Origin: Amylostereum areolatum
Taxonomy: Eukaryota; Basidiomycota; Agaricomycetes; Russulales; Stereaceae
Direction of reading: 5' to 3'
Assembly: GCA_012932865.1 (NCBI GenBank)
Contig: SAXG01000009.1
Coordinates: 47,163-111,162, forward strand
DNA: 64,000 bases
Shown: positions 56,610 through 64,000 of the stretch, piece after piece
Layout of the letters: every line of letters begins with the position of its first letter
Numbering within the stretch: the stretch's first letter is position 1
Notes under the pieces: model-generated
What the model saw: the letters and a program-made list of their open reading frames with translations, nothing else
Databases searched by the model: none
Told to the model about the DNA's origin: nothing
Made by a program: the position numbers and the translations under genes

Positions 56610-59306
56610 ATGTCTGCTAGACGCCAGACGATCGCCCCTTCAGGTCTTCGGCGATCTCGCCGAATTTCTGAGCGTATCAGCTCATCGTCTACCTCTCCTT
56701 TACTCTCAGCACCAGGGCCCTCGACCGCGCCGATCTTCTCTCCAAGCACGCCTAGACGCTCCTCTGCTGCGCGTTCCCACCTTCACCCCCCTCCGGATGT
56801 CTTGAGTGCTCTCCTCTCGCATTCCACCCCCACACATCGCAAGGCGTCGGGCACGGATAGATTCGCTTTCAAACTCCAGGGGCAGCTTGCACGGGAGCAA
56901 TATATCAAGCTTGCTCGTGAGATGTCTCTCCAATCCATTGGTCCGATGCCGATCAAGACATGGATTTCGGAATTTACCTCTGCATGTCCCCCACGTCCCC
57001 CGGGTATGCAGATGAACATCGATGTCCCTCCAAATCTTTCCGAGGAAGATGGCTGGGTACGTTCAACTCTTCTTACTGTCACAATATATTGTTGAATTGT
57101 CGGCGTGGCAGGCGTATATCATTAACAAGATAAATATCTGCCCTTCGCTATATGTTCGAAACACATGCGACCGGGGAGGCAAGTATCACACCGAAATTCG
57201 CAAACCTGACGCATCTGGTCTCCTTGCGCACCTGCGCTCTCTCCAGGACTCTCCAAATGAGCTGGCCAAGGCTCTCTGGCCTGGCATGGAACTTCCTATC
57301 GAAGGGAAACCTGAAGACGGTTGGCAAGATCCACCCCCCGGCGAAGGGGTCTGTCGCGAGACGTTTGCGTTCGAGCGGACTACGGAAGAAGCCCTCGCCA
57401 TACGCGGCCAGCTCATCAGCTACGCGCTAGCCATGTTCACCAGCCAATATAGGACCTTCGCATTCGTCGTCCTGATTATGAAGGAACACGCTCGGCTCAT
57501 TCGCTTTGATCGCGCCGGTGCCGTTGTGTCGGAGAAGTTCAAGTGGAGAGTCGCTGATAGTCCCTTGGCGGGTTTTCTCTGGCGTTTCGAACACATGTCT
57601 TACAGGGAGAGGGGCCACGACACGACCGTTTGGATCCCGTCAGCCGAAGAAGTGGCCAAAGCCCGGATAGCCTTCTCAACGTGCAAAATTGTCAAAGTCG
57701 ATCTCGACGTCGAGCGACCCCACAAGTTCCACGTCTACGACGAAGCTACCCGAACACGACGGGCATACATGGCCTCGAGTCCACGATGCTATAGCCAGTC
57801 TTTGGCAGGTCGAGGCACGTTCGGATACGTCGCTGTCGATCTGATCACTGGCGACGTAGGTTTGGATCAAAGATACCTGGCGCGTCTTTCTTCCAGAGTT
57901 TCCGTCAGAAGGAGAGGTGTACGCCCGTCTCAAGAAAGCAAATGTCCCGTACATTGCGAACGCTTTGCGCTCTGGCGACGTTCTATGTGTACCCGCCCAC
58001 GACGATATCCAGCCACATACAACCAACCCCGTCGAGCCATCTGTGGCTAGCATTCGGTCCGGAGCATCGGGCGCTGATTCCACCGATCAACATTCTCGAA
58101 TCCAAACCACCAACAATCAGGGATACGACTTGGATGTTACGCAAGGGTGGACCTACGAATTCCAGTCGACCCTGACGCAGGAATACATTTACGAGGTCTG
58201 GGTGTGTGGCCCTCGGAACCACTACGTGAAAAGGATCAAACAACTCAGGCATGGCCGACTCGTCCTGGACACTGTCGCACGCTCCCTGACCACCTTTGTG
58301 GAGACGAAGGAACTCGCCACAGCGGTCAGAGATGCAGCAGAAGGTTGTGCGCAGTATGCTTTCTATGAAGTTTCCTTTACTCACGAAATGTGATCTCCAG
58401 CTCACGAGGTAGCCTACGTCCGCACGGGCACGCTACACCGGGACATGAGCGTCTCCAACATTCTCATAACCATCGACGGTCATGGGATGCTCGTTGATTG
58501 GGACTTTTTCAATACAAACGTCGAACCCTTCGACACAGCCCACAGTGCCCAGGCAATTCTTCAAAACGGTACGTGCCTGTCATAGTCTTATCTCAGCCCA
58601 GACCATTGAACCCTCCGGGCAGGGAACATGGCAGTTCGTTTCCGGGTTGCTTCTTAACGACAACGACAAGGCCCTACACAAGTATCACCACGACCAGGAA
58701 TCCATCGCCCTCGTGTTGACTTACTGCATTGCAAGGTATCGGCCGACCAACATCAGGGATCTTGTTGGCACTATGGAGTTGGTTTTCGATGAACCCAACG
58801 CCCAGCACGTCGAAGGGGGGCACCACCTTGGGGGACAAGGGAAGAAGTCGCTTTTTGGAAGCACTTACATCTCTCCCGTCGAGATTCGAGGATCGCTTCC
58901 AAAACCTTGCTTCTCTCTCATCCAAGCGTTGCGAGGCGTTTTCTGGGACGGCTATTACGAGGAGGCCAGCAAGGGAAAACGTGGCCAGAAACTCAAGGCA
59001 GAAGCACGGGCTAAGCTCGCTACGCCCGGATGGCTTGTTCAATGTTTCGACCGTTTCTTGGGCAGACGTGGCTGGCCATCCGGTGACGGTAGCATCGATC
59101 AAGTGCAGGTCCTACGGAAGGCGGGGATGCATGACACGAACAAGCGCAAGCTCCCCCCTGTCTACGACGCCGACTCCAGCGGGCAAGCGGTTCCAAAACT
59201 ACCCATGGTTCATACTGTGGCCCGTGTACACACTGCACCTGCTGCTTTCCCTCCGAACAAAAGGCCGCGCCTGGAGGAGAACGAATCCCCGGAGTACGCC
59301 GCATGA
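56610..59306 (+). pseudogene. FunK1 kinase K8, frameshift at the ATP lysine
   Basis: The start ATG at 56610 gives MSARRQTIAPSGLRRSRRIS. The N-terminus shares KASGTDRFAFKLQGQL and IGPMPIKTW with K5. An intron near 57058-57111 joins SEEDGW to AYIINKINICPSLYV. The frame is good through GRGTFGYVAVDLITGDV at about 57858; one extra G (57859/57860) then shifts it. In the +1 frame the expected VWIKDTWRVFLPEFPSEGEV follows at once and continues to RDAAEG (58343). Later exons hold LHRDMSVSNILIT, GMLVDWDFF and GTWQFVSGLLL, and end with a basic-acidic tail at 59306. The lesion hits directly before the ATP-binding Lys. Either a young pseudogene or a sequencing indel. The HRD-type loop groups it with K5. 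Confidence 0.8.
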
Positions 59307-59661
59307 CTATGCCAAGTTGCCGAAGAAGTTGGAGAATATTTGCAGGCTACCGACTAACCACCCCGATCGGCGCACGTTCATATGTGCAACTTCAACCTAT
59401 GCACGATTTATATGATGTTTTATATGACTATTATGAATATGACTTATGACTATGTGTTGGGGACGCGAATATAGCACGACGAGAAAAACATTAGCTAGGA
59501 CACTAGGTGACGGAGAGCAGTAGGTCACCTAAGTTGTGAAGTTGGGCCCACACTACTGGCCTTTAGAGCATTAAGAACAACTTTAGAAGTCGACAGTATG
59601 GGATGTCAAAATCATAATTTACGAGCACCTCCACTTCAACAGAATACATATTGTTCGAAAT
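59307..59661. other. intergenic between convergent kinases K8 and K9
   Basis: AT-richer 3' flank with repeated tatgactat-like words near 59410-59450. No gene seen. Confidence 0.4.
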
Positions 59662-61754
59662 TCACTCAGACGTCGATGAACATGAAAAGCACCTCCTCTT
59701 CCTTGGCGATAACTCCGAGGAAAACCCCTCGAAGGCGTCTGAGAAGGCTCTCTTGTCCTTCCCCCGCCAGTGTAACTCTTCCCCATCTGATTCATAAGGC
59801 TCTATTTTCTCCAGATACGCACCGACAGCATCCATACTCCCGTCATCCGCTGGCCATGCACGCCTCTTCAAGAGACTGTCAAAAATCTTCAGTACACGAT
59901 TCGGTGTCTGCAGAGCCCTGTGCGCGTCCTTCCGCTGACGTTTCGTGACATATCCCAGCCCGGCATACAGTCCGTGATTGAACAGCCGCCGAAGTCGATC
60001 GACCAGGTCGGTGAGGGGCTTGGGGAGGTATCCAACCAACTCCGTTGGTCTGAGCGTGCAACCGGCTAGGAAGCTGTGTTTGTGGCGGCAGACTATAAAT
60101 GTGTTGTTTTCCTCGTATCCTCGGTTGTAGATATCATCGATGTCTTCCACGAGATCTCGAACCCCCGTTGGACGGTGAAGAATGAGCAGGTAGGCTAGGA
60201 CGTGGAGGAAGGACTCGAGATCATCGCAGAGTAAGTGTTCGACTTCTTCCGGGTTGGCCATGAGTCGAGAAGACACGAACTGCCATGTGCCCTATGCGCC
60301 ATGTGAGAGGCAGAAACGAGCAACATGGAAATGACGAGAGCTTACGATAACAGAACCTCGACGGCCGACCGAGGCATCGAAGGAGAGCTCCCAGTCAATC
60401 AAGAGACCGCGCCCGTCATCGGTGATGAGGATGTTCCCTGAGCTGATGTCACCATGGAGGATGTTGAGCGATGTGTATGCTTTCGCGTGGGCTGTCGGGA
60501 AGAGAGTAAGAACACGCGTAGTAGTGAGCCGGGAAGGGAAAGCTCACCTTCGATGGCATCCCTGATGGACGTACATAGCTCGTGCGTACTCCTGAAGCTG
60601 CTCAGCGGGCGGCCTACCGCTCCTAGAACGATCCGATAGTGCACGCGCCCAACTGGGATTGGTGGTACACACGTCCATGGCGCTTCGGCAAATGCCTGGG
60701 TTCGAGTGACTTGAGAGGGAACATCCGCCGCACAGACCAGTGGTGCAATGTGAGGGACGCCTTGTTCAGCGAGCTTTCTATAAGTGTCGCCCTCTTTGAA
60801 GGAAGACGAATCATCGTCGCGCCACACGTCTTTGAGCCAAACAAGCGACCCGTCGCGGAGATCGACGGCAATGTAGCCGCGAGATGCAGTCCCATAAACC
60901 CTGTCGTTGCACGCCTGTGGAGTGGACACGACGAAGAAGAATTCCTCCTCAGAAACGTCGTCGGTAACGGATACTTTGTAGAGCGGGGCCTCGGAAGGGA
61001 TGTCATGGGTAGACCGCGAAAAGGCGTCGCGAGCAATGGAGATGTCTTGAGGGGTTGGCCGGGAAAAGGTAAGGTCATGGCCGTGTTGCTCGGGAGTCAT
61101 GGAGTTGAACCGCCATAGGAACTCCGAGAGGGGGCTGTCAGAGGAATTATGGTCGAAGCGTTCCGTGACAACGACACCGGCGCGATCCCAGCGGAGGAGG
61201 CGAGCTCCTTGATCTGTGATGAGGACAGAGAAGAGGAACACGCGGGGATGGGCCGTGAATACGTCCTCGATGGCGGAGAAGTGTCTGCTAAAAAAATAGC
61301 GTGCCTTCGGGGACGTGCGCTGGAAGTTGACATCTTGACGATCCTGGACTTCAGGACCGGGGTCGCGGAAGGGGTCGACTTGAACGTAGTCGATGAGAAG
61401 TTCTACGATTTGCGGTGCAATGGTAAATGGCGATGGCGATGCGGAACCTTGAAGATTCATGCGTCCGTATAGGTGAGACTTTGGAAGGGATTCTTCAGAA
61501 GTGTCAGACGTGACATTGCTGGGCGGCGAGCTTGAGAAAGCAATGCTAGGACAGAGTGGACTGCAATCGAAGGAGAACGTCTGCTATGTTTCTTAGTATA
61601 GAGTCACGCCCAACTGCGACGAACTTACCTGGCCTCCCTCGGACGGCTTTGCTATCTTGAGTTTGGCAGACGGTGGTCGATGAGTGTCCGGGTCGACCAG
61701 GAAGTGTCCAATGAATTCGGATGGAGGCATCGGACCAGTGCATTGGACGGCCAT
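59662..61754 (-). CDS. FunK1 fungal kinase K9
   Basis: The start ATG at 61754 gives MAVQCTGPMPPSEFIGHFL. Exon 1 ends AKPSEGGQ with a GTAAGT donor at about 61629. Motifs: VDYVQVDPFRDPGPEVQDRQ (about 61380), ARLLRWDRAGVVVTERFDH, FFFVVSTPQACNDRVYG, ASRGYIAVDLRDGSLVWLKD, HGDISSGNILIT, LLIDWELSFDASVGRRGS, GTWQFVSS and DDLESFLHVLAYL. It ends in a Cys/Ser-rich tail at 59662. Introns near 60492-60550 and 60292-60345. No lesions seen; with K7 it represents the working form of this subfamily. Confidence 0.86.
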
Positions 61755-62534
61755 GTTGAATAAGAAGTGCAGGGAGTGGGCGTGGATGGATGGTGGTCGT
61801 GTTGATGAGGTGGTTCAGAAGGGCGTAAACGTCGACGATGAGGCATTTTCAGCTGAACCACGTCCATTGTCCTTGCCACATGCCAATTATAGCAATATTG
61901 GCCGTGTCATTCCGTGGTGATGTGCCCGACAATTGTTTGCCTCGAGCCTAGACAGGCATGCGGCCATGATGGCCTCAGGTAAGCCTCAGACCAAGCTGCG
62001 ATAGCAGGAAGAGTTACGCACCTTATAAGTAGCGAGTTTAGGGATTTATTGTTGATTAAACCTCTTGATGGCGACATTTTTGGTAGGTCCAGTAGCGGAA
62101 TCGACGACGGCCACGAACAGGGTGTAGAGAAAATAAAGGAAGAGGACTTGACGAGAGTTCGAGAGCAAGGGTATGAAGGAGAAGAGACCGGAGGAGACGA
62201 GTCCTGACGAGTCACTACGATTACCGTCTCTCGGGCCGAGCCGCCGAATATAACCGAAGCGGAAGTCGAGAATTCCACCAATGTTTCCCTACATAAGTAC
62301 ACCCACCGTACTAATGTATGCGACAATACTGCGAGGGAAGAGCAAGACGACACGAACTCTAATGAGAAAAAAAGTGTGAAGTCGAAGCGAATCCAGACGT
62401 TTTATGGTCCGATGTATACTATCTGGAACTGTACCGTGACGCTTCACGCCCGAAAGGTTTAATTTTGACATGGGAGGTGTGTGTAAACGTTAAGCAGAGA
62501 AGCGGAGAGATATCAGAAATATGCATCGCGAACG
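61755..62534. other. intergenic, no supported gene
   Basis: Promoter side of K9 and 3' flank of K10. Short frames only; nothing recognised. Confidence 0.4.
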
Positions 62535-64000
62535 TCAGGAAGGACGCGCCCTCTTCGCTGAGCCCGACGATTCAGAGCAAGAACCGCTCCCGAAGGCGTC
62601 CAACAGGGTCCTCTTCCCCGTCCCACACCCACTGAACCGATATGCCCCTGTTCTTTCCTTGAACGCTTTCACGGCATCTACGCTCCCATCGTCCTCCGGC
62701 CATGCGCGCCTCTTCAGCATGTTGTCGAAAAGGCCCAATACACGCCTCGGCGTCTGGAGGGCCTTGTACGCGTCCTTGCGCTGGCGTCCTGTGACATAGC
62801 CCTTCCCAGCATACAATCCATAGTTGAAAAGCCGGCGGAGACCCCCGATGAGGTCAGTCAGGGGTTTGGGGAGGGATCCAACCAGCTCGCCAGGCCTCAA
62901 TGTGCAACCGGCGAGGAAGCTATGTTTATGGCGACCGATCATGTAGGTCGAACCGTCGTCCATCCCGCAATGATAAATGTCGTTGATATCGACTATCAGG
63001 TCCTCGGCCCCCGTTGGGCGATGGAGAAGGATGATGTAAACGAGGACGTAGAGGAAGGACTCGAGGTCGTCGCAGAGTAAGTGTTCGGCCTTTGCAGGGT
63101 CGTTCATGAGCCGACAAGACACAAACTGCCATGTACCCTGTAGGTGGCATTAGCGGCAGAAAAAATGTCAAGAGAAAGTGAGGACATACGATAACAGAGC
63201 CTCGACGGCCAACTGAGGCATCGAACGCAAGTTCCCAGTCGATCAGAAGGCCGTGTCCATCGTCCGTAATGAGAATGTTCCCCGAGCTGATGTCGCCATG
63301 GAGGATGTTGAGCCTCTTGTACGCCTTTGCGTGGGCTATTGGGGCGTGAGTCATGTAAGTAAGTACTCGAGCAAAGAAAGTGGGCAAATAGTCGCACCTT
63401 CGATAGCGTCTCTGACCGACGTACATAGTTCGCGTGTACTCGTGAACTTGCTCAACGGCCTGCCCACCACCTTAAGAACGAGCCGGTAGTGCACGCGTCC
63501 AACCGGGGTAGGTGGTATGCATGTCCATGGTGCTTCGGCGAAGGTCTGCGTTCGAGTCACCTGGAAAGGAACGTCCGCGGCACAGACCAGCGGCGCAACA
63601 TGAGGGATTCGTTTGTCCACGAGCTTCCTGTAGGTGTCTCCCTCTTTAAACGAGGACGGGTGGTCGTCCCGCCACACATCTTTGAGCCATACGAGCGACC
63701 CATCACGGAGATCGACGGCAAGATAACCGCGGGACGCGTTTCCGTGAACCCTATCGTTACACGCCTGCGGAGTGGACACAATGAAGAAGAACTCCTGGCT
63801 GGAGACGTCGTCGATGATGGACATTTTGTAGAGCGGTGCGTCGGGGGAGATGGGTGTGTGAATGGATCGCGAAAAGGCGTCGCGAGCAATAGATATGTCC
63901 TGGAGGGTTGGCTGGGAAAAGGAGACGTCGTGGCCACGCTGCTCGGGCGACATGGAGTCAAAACGCCACAGGAAGTCGGCGAGGGGGCTGTCGGTGGCAT
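62535..64000 (-). CDS. FunK1 fungal kinase K10, cut by the window edge
   Basis: Minus-strand gene whose 5' part lies beyond 64000. Visible order: DSPLADFLWRFDSMSPEQ (64000 side), FFFIVSTPQACNDRVHG, ASRGYLAVDLRDGSLVWLKD, VPFQVTRTQTFAEAPWTC, RDAIEG, an intron (about 63335-63398), HGDISSGNILIT, LLIDWELAFDASVGRRGS, an intron near 63136-63188, then VSCRLMNDPAKAEHLLCDDL and ESFLYVLVYIILLHRPTG. It ends at 62535 with a basic Ser-rich tail. No frame damage in the part seen. Same subfamily as K6, K7 and K9. Confidence 0.85.

Overview
The window looks like a gene-dense piece of an Agaricomycete (mushroom-forming basidiomycete) genome. Most genes are split by 45-60 bp GT..AG introns. The recognisable families are typical of that group: FunK1 fungal kinases, DUF6698 and DUF6589 proteins, a STE3-type receptor, and small RING and MYND proteins. 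I saw no rRNA, tRNA, CRISPR or bacterial operon structure.

Layout. 0-7 kb holds ordinary single-copy-looking genes: a coiled-coil protein, a MYND zinc-finger protein, a small basic protein and a DUF6698 protein. 7.4-8.8 kb is the first of three apparently identical 1385-bp hAT-like non-autonomous transposons; the others are at 22.3-23.7 and 28.6-30.0 kb. They have TAGTGTTGCC/GGCAACACTA ends and 8-bp target duplications, and they carry what looks like a captured Tcp11/SOK1 gene fragment instead of a transposase. 9.2-10.3 kb is a decayed RING-finger gene. 10.8-20.4 kb is a head-to-tail array of four minus-strand FunK1 kinases, followed by a fifth on the plus strand (21.0-25.0 kb) that is split by the second hAT copy. 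A FunK1 scrap lies at 25.1-25.4 kb.

26-27.6 kb is a seven-transmembrane gene. 30.2-33.3 kb is an intact DUF6589 gene, tail to tail with a RecQ-like helicase (33.3-35.9 kb). 37.5-38.8 kb is a STE3-like pheromone receptor. 39.4-47.5 kb is a tandem segmental duplication of a divergent pair (7-TM gene and RING gene), with one RING copy decayed. 48.2-49.7 kb is a secreted PI-PLC-X-like gene with a disturbed frame. 51.3-64.0 kb is a second FunK1 cluster of five loci, the last cut by the window edge.

The dominant theme is birth and death of FunK1 kinases: ten loci plus one scrap, in three subfamilies. One is split by a transposon, two have frameshifts, and one has lost the DFG-type aspartate. The four array kinases share a GTCACGTG E-box about 90-115 bp upstream of the start codon. 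The best candidates for something undescribed are the hAT element with a captured Tcp11 fragment, the DUF6589/RecQ-like convergent pair, and the E-box-linked kinase array with its probable pseudokinase. All family names come from motif recognition by eye; no search was run.
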